The position numbers and the translations under genes were made by a program. A DNA stretch of 23,856 bases, from the NCBI GenBank assembly GCA_035545535.1, contig DASZYF010000010.1, forward strand, positions 1 to 23,856. Reading direction: 5' to 3'. Source of the stretch: DASZYF01 sp035545535 (GTDB taxonomy: Bacteria > Actinomycetota > Actinomycetes > Mycobacteriales > CAJCIY01). Below are positions 8,161-14,881 of the stretch, one piece after another (the first letter of the stretch is position 1; every line of letters starts with the position of its first letter). The notes under the pieces were generated by a model. That model made no database searches. It saw nothing but the letters and a program-made list of their open reading frames with translations, and had not been told where the DNA came from.

Positions 8161-8166
8161 TAGCCT
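8161..8166 (+). promoter_or_regulatory. Putative -10 box (TAGCCT) of the ctaJ-DUF5130 operon
   Basis: TAGCCT fits TAnnnT and ends 7 nt before the GTG at 8174, the spacing expected for a leaderless mRNA starting at the GTG. No Shine-Dalgarno precedes that GTG, which agrees with this reading. The call rests on motif and position only. Confidence 0.5.
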
Positions 8167-8173
8167 CCGTCGC

Positions 8174-8488
8174 GTGATCGCCGCCCTGGCTGCCCTCGCA
8201 GCGAGCCCGGCGCCCGTCATCCCGGGCTACATCAACGGGACCAACGGCGCGCCCGACTCCCTCGGCGGGGTGCCCGAGGTCCTGATCTTCCTCGGCATCC
8301 CGGCCGCCGTGTTCTTCGTCATCGGCTTGCTCGTGCTGCGCCAGCGCGGCGTGGGCGCGGTCGCCTACCGGCCGGGTCGCCCGTGGGGCTTCCCGCGCGT
8401 CTGGTTCGGTGGCGAGCCGACCGTGAAGGACGTCGGCCTCATGCCGCCGCCGCTCGAGGGTGCAGGAGGTGCCAGTGGCCGCTGGTGA
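8174..8488 (+). CDS. ctaJ: Small membrane protein, CtaJ-like aa3-type cytochrome oxidase subunit
   Basis: A 104-aa protein with an Ala-rich N-terminus (about 1-15), one clear transmembrane helix at about 35-56 (VLIFLGIPAAVFFVIGLLVL), then YRPGRPW (65-71) and VWFGG (77-80), the combination I associate with the actinobacterial CtaJ family. From memory, CtaJ was found as an accessory subunit of the aa3 oxidase in the mycobacterial III2-IV2 supercomplex; membership here is inferred from topology, motif and context. The GTG at 8174 is chosen because TAGCCT lies 7 nt upstream. A start at the GTG at 8270 would give a shorter protein closer to the size of other CtaJ proteins and cannot be excluded. 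The end overlaps the DUF5130 gene by 14 bp. The Gly-rich tail (GAGGASGRW) looks unconserved because it is encoded in that overlap. Confidence 0.75.
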   Translation: MIAALAALAASPAPVIPGYINGTNGAPDSLGGVPEVLIFLGIPAAVFFVIGLLVLRQRGVGAVAYRPGRPWGFPRVWFGGEPTVKDVGLMPPPLEGAGGASGRW

Positions 8489-8882
8489 GGCGTTCACCGC
8501 CACCCAGACCGAGCGCATCCAGCGCGCGCTCGCGCAGGCGCAGAGCGAGACCGGCCTGCGGTTCTACCTGACCGTCGGCCCGTTCAGCAGCCAGAGCGGC
8601 TACAAGGCCGAGGCCCAGCGCCTGCTCGGCGTGCTGATCGCCGACCACCACGGCGGCCACGACCCCGGTGTCGTGCTCGTGGCGGTCGACCCGGGCAACA
8701 AGGTGCTCGAGATCGCGACCTCGCCGGTGGCGCGTGAGCGGATCGGCGACCACGAGGTCGGCCTGGTCGTGCTGTCGATGACGTCGAGCTTCACCGTGGG
8801 TGACCTCGTCGGCGGCATCGTCAACGGCCTGCGCATGCTGGCCGACTCCACCGGCGCCGAGCGCGCCGCGCTCACCGCCTGA
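8475..8882 (+). CDS. DUF5130 family protein (TPM-like), likely oxidase-associated
   Basis: A 135-aa soluble protein with no membrane segment or signal peptide. It opens with EAFTATQTERIQRAL and has a central part (RFYLTVGPF, then DPGVVLVAVDPGNKVLEIAT) and an end (FTVGDLVGGIVNGLRML) that follow the pattern of TPM-fold domains, with no metal-site cluster I can identify. I recognise it as DUF5130. From memory the mycobacterial homologue is encoded beside CtaJ and has been reported with the respiratory supercomplex, so a role in cytochrome aa3 oxidase is inferred, not shown. The GTG at 8475 is preceded by a strong AGGAGG (8464-8469) with 5-nt spacing; the earlier GTG at 8460 has no such site. It overlaps the ctaJ-like gene and converges on pepN with 8 bp between stops. 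Confidence 0.8.
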   Translation: MAAGEAFTATQTERIQRALAQAQSETGLRFYLTVGPFSSQSGYKAEAQRLLGVLIADHHGGHDPGVVLVAVDPGNKVLEIATSPVARERIGDHEVGLVVLSMTSSFTVGDLVGGIVNGLRMLADSTGAERAALTA

Positions 8883-8890
8883 CGCGCGGT

Positions 8891-11449
8891 CTACGCCTGA
8901 CGGTCGCGGGCCTGGGCGCGCAGCGCCCGGGCCAGGCCGTCGCGACCCTCGATGAGGACGCGGCGCAGGCCTGACTGCGGGTTCACCTCGCGCAGGTACT
9001 CATCGACCCGCGCAACCGTCTCGTCCCGCAGCGACCACGCCGGGAACAGCATCTCGGCGATCGACTGCGCGGCGTCCAAGGAGCGCGTCGCCCACAGCCC
9101 GCCGACGGCCTCGAGGTAGCGCCCGACGTAGGGCTCGAGCAGGGCAGCCTGCTCGATCTGCGCGAAGCCCGCCATCGTGGCCGCCTGCAGGTGGTTCGAC
9201 AGCGTGTCGGTCTCGACCACGGCGCTCCACGCGGCTTCCTTGGCGGCCGGGTCCGGCCGGGCGGCCCGCGCGGCGGTGGCCCGCCGCTCGCCGGCCGCCG
9301 TCCGGTCGCGCTCGAGCTCGGCGTCGATGGCGCGCTCGTCGAGCAGGCCGAGCGAGGCGAGCCGCTGCACCAGCGACCAGCGCAGGTCGGCGTCGACGAG
9401 CAGTCCGTCGATCGGTGCGGTGCCATCGAGCAGGCCACGCAGCACGCTGACGTGCTCGGGGGCGCGCGCCGTCGAGGTGAAGGCCTGCGCAGCGGCGAGC
9501 TGGAGGTCGGAGCCCGGCGCGGCCTCGCGGACCATCGCGAGCGTGGCGGCCGAGAGCTCGGCCAGGCGCTCTTCGTGGTGCGCCGGGTCGCCGTAGAGCA
9601 GCACCGAGGAGCGGGCCTGCGCGAGCAGCGAGCTGACCACGCCGATCTGCGTCTCGGCCGGCGCACCGCGCACGACGAGGCGCAGGTAGTCGCCCGCCTT
9701 CATCTCGGCGTCGCGGGTCATGTCCCACGCGCTCGACCAGCACAGCGCGCGGGGGAGCAGCTCCTCGATGCGGTCGATGCCCGCCACGACGGTGGCGAGC
9801 GAACGCTCGTCGAGGCGGACCTTCGCGTAGGTGAGGTCTTCGTCGTCGATGAGGAGCAGCTCGGGCTGCGTCAAGCCGACGAGCTTCGCGATGTCGGTGC
9901 TCGCGCCGACGACGTCGACCTCGACGCGGTCCCGACGCACGAGCTTGTTCGTCGCCGGATCGGTGTCGTAGAGGCCGATGGCGACGCGGTGCGAGCGCAG
10001 CGTCGGGTGCGCCTCGGGTGCGGTCTGCTCGACGGCGAACGACGTGAAAACGCCCTCGTCGTCGACGGTGAAGGACGGCCTCAGCGTCGCGACGCCGGCG
10101 GTCTCGAGCCACTCACGCGACCACGCGGTGAGGTCACGCCCGCTCGAGCGCTCGAGCGCGTCGAGCAGGTCGGACAGCTCGGTGTTGCCCCACGCGTGCG
10201 TGCGGAAGTACTCGCGCAGGCCGTCGAGGAACTCCTCTTGGCCGACCCACGCGACGAGCTGCTTCAGGATGCTGGCGCCCTTGGCGTAGGTGATGCCGTC
10301 GAAGTTCGCCTTCACGGCCTCCATGTCGTGCGCGTCGGCGACGACCGGGTGCGTCGACGGGAGCTGGTCCTGCCGGCGCGCCCACGTCTTCTCGGTGTTG
10401 GCGAACGTGGTCCACCCGTCGGCGAACCGGGTAGCGGCCACCTGTGCGAGAACCGCTGTGTAGGAGGCGAAGCTCTCGTTCAGCCAGAGGTCGTCCCACC
10501 AGCGCATGGTCACGAGGTCGCCGAACCACATGTGCGCCATCTCGTGCAGGACGGTCTCGGCGCGCCGCTCGCGGCGCGCGTCGGTGACCTTCGAGCGGAA
10601 CACGTAGTCCTCGAGGATCGTGACGCAGCCGGCGTTCTCCATCGCGCCCGCGTTGAACTCGGGGACGAACAGCTGGTCGTACTTCTCGAAGGGGTACGCC
10701 ATGCCGAACGCCTCGTGGAAGAACCCGAAGCCCTGCTTGGTCACAGTGAACAGCTCGTCGGGGTCGAGATGGTTCGCCAGGGACGCCCGGCAGTACAGGC
10801 CGAGCGGGATGTCTCCGTGCTCGTCGCGGTAGGTGTCGTGCACGTGGTGGTACGGGCCGGCCACCATCGCGGTGATGTAGGTGGAGACCCGGTTGAGCGT
10901 GCGGAACGTCCAGTGCGACGTGCCCTCGCGGCCGGGCGCCGGCGCCGGATCACCGTCGGCGGGCGCGTTGCTGACGCACACCCAGTCCTCAGGCGCCGTG
11001 ACGTCGAGGGTGTAGGTCGCCTTGAGGTCGGGCTGGTCGAAGCATGCGTACGCCCGGTGCGCGTCGTAGGTCTCGAACTGCGTGTAGAGGTAGACGGCCT
11101 TGTCGACGGGGTCGACGAAGCGGTGCAGGCCCTCGCCGGTGTGCGAGTAGATGCACGTGGCATCGACCACCAGCTCGTTGTCCGCCGCGAGGCCGTCGAG
11201 CCGCAGCCGCTCGCCCTCGAGCGCTGTCGCGACGTCGACGGGTGTGCCGTTCAGCGTCGCGGAACGGACCTCGGCGGCGGCGATCTCGATGAACGTGGAG
11301 GCGCCCGGCTCGGCGCAGCGGAAGCGGGCTGCGGTGCGCGATCCGAACGTCGTCTCGCCCTGCGTCACGTCGAGGGAGACCGTGTAGGACTCCGTGGAGA
11401 TCAGCTGGGCGCGCTCACGCGCCTCGTCGCGCGTGAGCGTCTGCGGCAT
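8891..11449 (-). CDS. pepN: Aminopeptidase N (M1 family zinc metallopeptidase)
   Basis: Cytoplasmic zinc exopeptidase removing N-terminal residues from peptides in protein turnover; 852 aa, the normal actinobacterial length. The substrate-binding motif GAMEN is at 268-272. The zinc site is HEMAHMW (His302, His306) with Glu325 in LNES, and Glu303 is the catalytic base. YITAMVAGPY (191-200) and FDQPDLKATYTLDVTAP (137-153) are family landmarks, and the C-terminal half is an ERAP1-like helical domain. All catalytic residues are present. The ATG at 11449 has a GAGAAG-like site upstream. The DUF429 gene lies 71 bp upstream on the same strand, so they may be co-transcribed. From memory pepN sits in a similar context, near DUF5130 and rpiB, in mycobacteria. 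Confidence 0.95.
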   Translation of the reverse strand: MPQTLTRDEARERAQLISTESYTVSLDVTQGETTFGSRTAARFRCAEPGASTFIEIAAAEVRSATLNGTPVDVATALEGERLRLDGLAADNELVVDATCIYSHTGEGLHRFVDPVDKAVYLYTQFETYDAHRAYACFDQPDLKATYTLDVTAPEDWVCVSNAPADGDPAPAPGREGTSHWTFRTLNRVSTYITAMVAGPYHHVHDTYRDEHGDIPLGLYCRASLANHLDPDELFTVTKQGFGFFHEAFGMAYPFEKYDQLFVPEFNAGAMENAGCVTILEDYVFRSKVTDARRERRAETVLHEMAHMWFGDLVTMRWWDDLWLNESFASYTAVLAQVAATRFADGWTTFANTEKTWARRQDQLPSTHPVVADAHDMEAVKANFDGITYAKGASILKQLVAWVGQEEFLDGLREYFRTHAWGNTELSDLLDALERSSGRDLTAWSREWLETAGVATLRPSFTVDDEGVFTSFAVEQTAPEAHPTLRSHRVAIGLYDTDPATNKLVRRDRVEVDVVGASTDIAKLVGLTQPELLLIDDEDLTYAKVRLDERSLATVVAGIDRIEELLPRALCWSSAWDMTRDAEMKAGDYLRLVVRGAPAETQIGVVSSLLAQARSSVLLYGDPAHHEERLAELSAATLAMVREAAPGSDLQLAAAQAFTSTARAPEHVSVLRGLLDGTAPIDGLLVDADLRWSLVQRLASLGLLDERAIDAELERDRTAAGERRATAARAARPDPAAKEAAWSAVVETDTLSNHLQAATMAGFAQIEQAALLEPYVGRYLEAVGGLWATRSLDAAQSIAEMLFPAWSLRDETVARVDEYLREVNPQSGLRRVLIEGRDGLARALRAQARDRQA

Positions 11450-11520
11450 CCGTCGATCTTCTCACCGGCTGGGCGCTCCACCCCTTTTGTTGCGGCTGTG
11501 CGACACGTCGAGCGTGAAGA

Positions 11521-12249
11521 TCAGCAGAGGATCCGCATCGGACGCCCGGTCCCGTCGCGCGGGCATTCCGGGTCCTGGAACACCTCGGCCCGGCCGCCGG
11601 CCCAGCGCTGCGCCACCCAGGCGACCGCCACCGCGTCGAGCACGTCGTCGGCTCGGGCCGTCCCGAGCCGGGCCGGCAGGGCCGCGACGACGGCCTCCCC
11701 GAGCCAGGCGGCGAGCAGTGCACGGCGCTGCGCCAGGCCGGCCGCCGTGTGCTTCGACACCGGGGGGACGCCGCCGTTCATCGTGGTGAACGCGAGCTCC
11801 GGGTGCGCCTCGGCGACCCGCTCGTCGAGCGCCGGATCGGCGGCCAGCAGCGCATCGATCTCCGCGATGCGCGGCGTGATGTGCCAGGTCTGCTGCGAGA
11901 TCCCGCGGCCGTCGCAGAGCTCGCGGGACAGCACGTTCGCCTCCCAGTAGCCGGGCGCGTCGAGGATCGGCCGCACGGGGGTGGGGAACACGGTCGAGCC
12001 GCGGCCGGGCAGCCGGGCGCGCACCTGCGACTCGAGCGTCCGGCGACCGCGCTCGGGGAGCCCGATCGGGATGTCGATGCACACGAAGGCCCCCGTGGTG
12101 GGCAGCTCAGCCGCGGCGACCACCTCGATGCCGAGCAGCCGGCGGCCCTGCACGCGCGCGACGACCCAGCCCTGCGGGCAGCCGTCGGCGCCGGCCACGA
12201 CCGGCGGCTTCGCGCGACGTGGTCCGGTCCGCGCGGGGTGGGCGGGCAT
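11521..12249 (-). CDS. DUF429 domain protein (predicted RNase H-like nuclease fold)
   Basis: A 242-aa protein from the ATG at 12249. The family hallmarks are VVAGADGCPQGWVVARV near residue 17, the acidic strand FVCIDIPIGLPERGRR (55-70), STVFPTPVRPIL (85-96), AHPELAFTTMNG (148-159) and DDVLDAVAVAWVA (201-213). DUF429 is predicted to adopt an RNase H-like fold; Asp22, Asp59 and Asp205 are the likely acidic cluster. No biochemical function is established to my knowledge. The first 17 residues are basic, Pro-rich and unlike the family, and an internal GTG at 12198 would start the protein just before AGADGCP. That matters because the ATG at 12249 is only 9 bp from the divergent rpiB start. It may form an operon with pepN. 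Confidence 0.82.
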   Translation of the reverse strand: MPAHPARTGPRRAKPPVVAGADGCPQGWVVARVQGRRLLGIEVVAAAELPTTGAFVCIDIPIGLPERGRRTLESQVRARLPGRGSTVFPTPVRPILDAPGYWEANVLSRELCDGRGISQQTWHITPRIAEIDALLAADPALDERVAEAHPELAFTTMNGGVPPVSKHTAAGLAQRRALLAAWLGEAVVAALPARLGTARADDVLDAVAVAWVAQRWAGGRAEVFQDPECPRDGTGRPMRILC

Positions 12250-12252
12250 GAT
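12247..12252 (+). promoter_or_regulatory. Possible -10 box (CATGAT) of rpiB
   Basis: CATGAT differs at one base from TATGAT and ends 6 nt before the rpiB ATG, compatible with a leaderless transcript. It overlaps the ATG of the divergent DUF429 gene, favouring the shorter DUF429 start at 12198. Evidence is positional and weak. Confidence 0.3.
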
Positions 12253-12258
12253 CACAGC

Positions 12259-12729
12259 ATGCGGGTGCACCTGGGCAGCGATCACGCGGGCTTCGACCTC
12301 AAGGCGGCGCTGTCCGTGTGGCTCACGGACAACGGCCACGTGCCGGTCGATCACGGGCCGCACGCGTACGACGCGGCCGACGACTACCCGCCGTACTGCC
12401 TCGCCGCCGCCGCGGCCACCGCGGCGGATCCCGGCAGCCTCGGGGTCGTCATCGGGGGCAGCGGCAACGGTGAGGCGATCGCGGCCAACAAGGTGCCGGG
12501 CGTGCGGTGTGCGCTGGCGTTCAGCGTGGAGACCGCGCAGCTCGCCCGCGAGCACAACGACGCGAACGTGCTGTCGCTCGGCGCGCGCATGTACGACGTC
12601 ACCACCGCGACGTCGTACCTCGCCGCGTTCGTCGGCACGCCGTTCAGCGGGGACCCGCGGCACGTGCGCCGCATCGCGATGCTGACCGCCTACGAGGCGG
12701 ACCACGTCCTCCCGCCCCTCCCGGACTGA
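12259..12729 (+). CDS. rpiB: Ribose-5-phosphate isomerase B
   Basis: Interconverts ribose 5-phosphate and ribulose 5-phosphate in the non-oxidative pentose phosphate pathway; 156 aa, the usual size. The N-terminal phosphosugar motif is GSDHAGFDLK (6-15), and the active-site loop is GGSGNGEAIAANKVPGVR (66-83). As in the M. tuberculosis enzyme, the catalytic base appears to be Glu (Glu72, aligned with mycobacterial Glu75 from memory) rather than the Cys of E. coli RpiB. The region AREHNDANVLSLGAR is also typical. No Shine-Dalgarno precedes the ATG. It is divergent from DUF429 and converges on the Eis-type gene with 5 bp between stops. Confidence 0.95.
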   Translation: MRVHLGSDHAGFDLKAALSVWLTDNGHVPVDHGPHAYDAADDYPPYCLAAAAATAADPGSLGVVIGGSGNGEAIAANKVPGVRCALAFSVETAQLAREHNDANVLSLGARMYDVTTATSYLAAFVGTPFSGDPRHVRRIAMLTAYEADHVLPPLPD

Positions 12730-12734
12730 CGCGG

Positions 12735-13991
12735 CTAGAAGATGTCGACCGTGTAGGGCGCTTCGTGCCAGGACCAGGCACGGCTCGCGGCCAGCAGAGT
12801 CCCCGGCGAGTGCTCGATCACGCGGCCCGCGGCGGCGAGTGACGCGAGCGTCGTGCCGCCGAGGTGCGCGGCGCCGAGGTCGGCGGCGGTCAGCTCGAGG
12901 TCGGGTTCGGTGCCGGTGGGCGTGACGGTGGCCGCGCCCATGTCGTCGATCTCGACCCGCCAGGTGCCGTCGTTCGCCGGCAGGAAGGCATCGTGCACGC
13001 GCAACGTCACCGCCGTCGGCGCGCTGTACGTCCGTTCGGACAGGGCCCGCGGGAGGTCGACGAGGCGCAGCCACACCCCGTCGAGCAGCGCGGCGCGGGC
13101 GTGCCGGGGGTCGGCGAGCAGCAGGAGCAGCGGGTCCGGGTGCGGGCGGATGCGCGCCGTCAGGCGCCGCACCAGCGAGGTGTCGAGCACGTGCCGCCAC
13201 AGCGCGGCATGCACCTCGGGCGTCTCCGCGAGCAGCTCGACGAGCCTCAGCTCGCCGTCGGATGAGCTCCACGTCGTCGAGCCCTGCGCGATGCGGAAGC
13301 TCGCGTAGCCCACGGCGTCGCCGTCCACCTCGGCGACGACGACCTGCATCTCGCTGCCGCCGGCGCGCTGCTCGGGCAGGTCGGCCAGCAGCAGGTCCCA
13401 GCGCTCGCGGTCGCGGCTCATGGCGCCGGGCGCGGTCGCGGTGACGCGCTCGTAGACCCGCTCCATGTCGGGGCGGGCCTTGGCGGGCTCACGCAGGTGC
13501 AGCCGGCCGCGGAAGCGCTCGAGCACCGCCTGCCCCTCGCGGGAGAACGCCGACCACGGCGTCTCGACGTCGAGCCGGCTGTTCCACCCGGCCAGGCCGT
13601 AGCCGTACTGCTGGTACAGCTGCGGCTCGCTGGCCCACAAGGCGGCAACGGCCTCCACGCCCGCCGCGGCGATGTCGTCGAGCTGGCGCCGCATCAGCGC
13701 GGTGAGCAGGCCCCGCCGGCGGTGCGTCGACGTGACGCTCACCGTCGTGACACCCGCGCACGGCCGCTGCGACCCCGGCACCGTCGTCGTCATGCTCAGC
13801 GCGCCCGCGGTGCCGACGACGTCGTCGCCGTCGAACACGCCGATCAGTCGCTGCGCCGAGAACGCGGCGTCGAACAGCTCGGCGAGCCGGCCCGTCGGCG
13901 GGTCCCAGCCGAACGCGCGCTCGAGGCTGACGACGAACGGGTCGTAGCCGGTCTTGTCGATCGGGCGGATCTCGTACGGGGCGATGGTCAC
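12735..13991 (-). CDS. Eis-family GNAT N-acetyltransferase
   Basis: A 418-aa acetyl-CoA-dependent acetyltransferase with the tripartite Eis layout: catalytic GNAT domain (about 1-150), second GNAT-like region (about 150-300) and an SCP2-like C-terminal domain (about 300-418). The acetyl-CoA loop is VTTVSVTSTHRRRGLLTALM (81-100). Tyr126 in QLYQQYGYG matches the general acid of mycobacterial Eis, and the chain ends in Phe, matching the C-terminal Phe carboxylate that acts as base there. Known Eis proteins acetylate aminoglycosides at several positions and some proteins; the substrate here is unknown. The GTG start has a TAGGAG Shine-Dalgarno 7 nt upstream. It follows the adenylate cyclase gene by 9 bp, so the two are probably one transcript. 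Confidence 0.9.
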   Translation of the reverse strand: MTIAPYEIRPIDKTGYDPFVVSLERAFGWDPPTGRLAELFDAAFSAQRLIGVFDGDDVVGTAGALSMTTTVPGSQRPCAGVTTVSVTSTHRRRGLLTALMRRQLDDIAAAGVEAVAALWASEPQLYQQYGYGLAGWNSRLDVETPWSAFSREGQAVLERFRGRLHLREPAKARPDMERVYERVTATAPGAMSRDRERWDLLLADLPEQRAGGSEMQVVVAEVDGDAVGYASFRIAQGSTTWSSSDGELRLVELLAETPEVHAALWRHVLDTSLVRRLTARIRPHPDPLLLLLADPRHARAALLDGVWLRLVDLPRALSERTYSAPTAVTLRVHDAFLPANDGTWRVEIDDMGAATVTPTGTEPDLELTAADLGAAHLGGTTLASLAAAGRVIEHSPGTLLAASRAWSWHEAPYTVDIF

Positions 13992-14000
13992 GCTTCGCTC

Positions 14001-14822
14001 CTACCCGACCTCGCGGCGGGTGACCAGGAACATCTTCACGTCGGCGGGCACGCCCTTCGCGCGTCCGAGCGCCACCTTGCGTCGCACGACGAGCGTGCTG
14101 GTGTCGAGACCGTCGAGCGTCGCGTCGGACACGATGACCTCGCCGCCCGCTGCACGCTCGACGACGCGGGCCGCGATGTTGACGTCGACGCCGAGGTAGT
14201 CGCCGCCGAGGCGCTTCGGCGTGCCGGTGTGCAGCCCGGCGCGCACGCGCGGCCGGAAGCCGTAGACCTCCACGTCCTCGAGCGCGTCCTGCCCGTCGAA
14301 CACCGCGTCGAGCGCGGTCTGCGGTTCGGCGAACACGGCCATCAGCCCGTCGCCCAGGCGCTTCACGACCTCGCCCCGGTGCCGGCGGATCGCCGGCTCG
14401 AGCGCCTCACCGACCGCGCGCAGCAGCGTGACGGCCGCGTCGTCACCTGCGCGCACCGCCCAGCTGGAGAAGCCGACGATGTCGGTGAACATGATCGTCA
14501 TCGGCCGGTCGACCCGCGCCCGCCCGCCCAGCATCGCCTGCCACACCTGCACAGCCGCGAGACCGGCCTCCTTGAGCGCGCCGGGGCGCTCCGGCCCCAG
14601 CTCCGCGATCGCGCGGCCGGCGACGGCCGGGAGCTCGTCCGGTGCGGCGGTGGACAGCGCGTCGCCGAACTCGTGGTCGCCGGGCAGCCGGCGCCGCGCG
14701 TTGCGAACCGCGCGCACGACCGTCGGGTTGCTGTCGAGCCGGCGAGCGGCGCGCATCGCCCGTGCCGCCGGGTTGGGCGGCGCGCTCCGGGGCACGACGT
14801 CGGTCTCGTCGTCCTCGCTCAC
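14001..14822 (-). CDS. Class III adenylate cyclase
   Basis: Makes cAMP from ATP; 273 aa with a Pro/Arg-rich N-terminal region of about 105 residues and one catalytic domain. No transmembrane segment is present, so it is likely cytosolic. Catalytic residues are complete: metal-binding Asp114 in MFTDIVGFSS and Asp158 in KRLGDGLMAVF, purine-specifying Lys154 and Asp213, and the transition-state Asn215 and Arg219 in GVDVNIAARV. With Lys and Asp at the specificity sites it should prefer ATP over GTP. It works as a homodimer in known families. No HAMP or GAF sensor is seen, and the N-terminal segment's function is unknown. The GTG start lies 6 nt after a TAGTCT box, and no Shine-Dalgarno is visible. 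It precedes the Eis-type gene by 9 bp. Confidence 0.92.
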   Translation of the reverse strand: MSEDDETDVVPRSAPPNPAARAMRAARRLDSNPTVVRAVRNARRRLPGDHEFGDALSTAAPDELPAVAGRAIAELGPERPGALKEAGLAAVQVWQAMLGGRARVDRPMTIMFTDIVGFSSWAVRAGDDAAVTLLRAVGEALEPAIRRHRGEVVKRLGDGLMAVFAEPQTALDAVFDGQDALEDVEVYGFRPRVRAGLHTGTPKRLGGDYLGVDVNIAARVVERAAGGEVIVSDATLDGLDTSTLVVRRKVALGRAKGVPADVKMFLVTRREVG

Positions 14823-14828
14823 GGGCGG

Positions 14829-14834
14829 AGACTA
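14829..14834 (-). promoter_or_regulatory. Putative -10 box (TAGTCT) of the cyclase-Eis operon
   Basis: The minus strand reads TAGTCT, 6 nt of CCGCCC, then the GTG at 14822. This fits TAnnnT immediately ahead of a leaderless start. No Shine-Dalgarno is present. It is inferred from motif and spacing only. Confidence 0.48.
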
Positions 14835-14881
14835 ACGAGCGCGGGTGACCGTGACGTTGCCCTCCCGTGACCGGCGTCGCG

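Noticed and set aside
12250..13272. Long minus-strand open frame continuing upstream of the DUF429 ATG across rpiB and part of the Eis-type gene
   Set aside because: Shadow of rpiB and the acetyltransferase gene, both of which have recognisable motifs. DUF429 similarity begins only after 12249.
14823..14881. Terminator or small RNA between the thiolase stop and the cyclase start
   Set aside because: Only 59 bp, with no convincing inverted repeat beyond the -10 box assigned to the cyclase.
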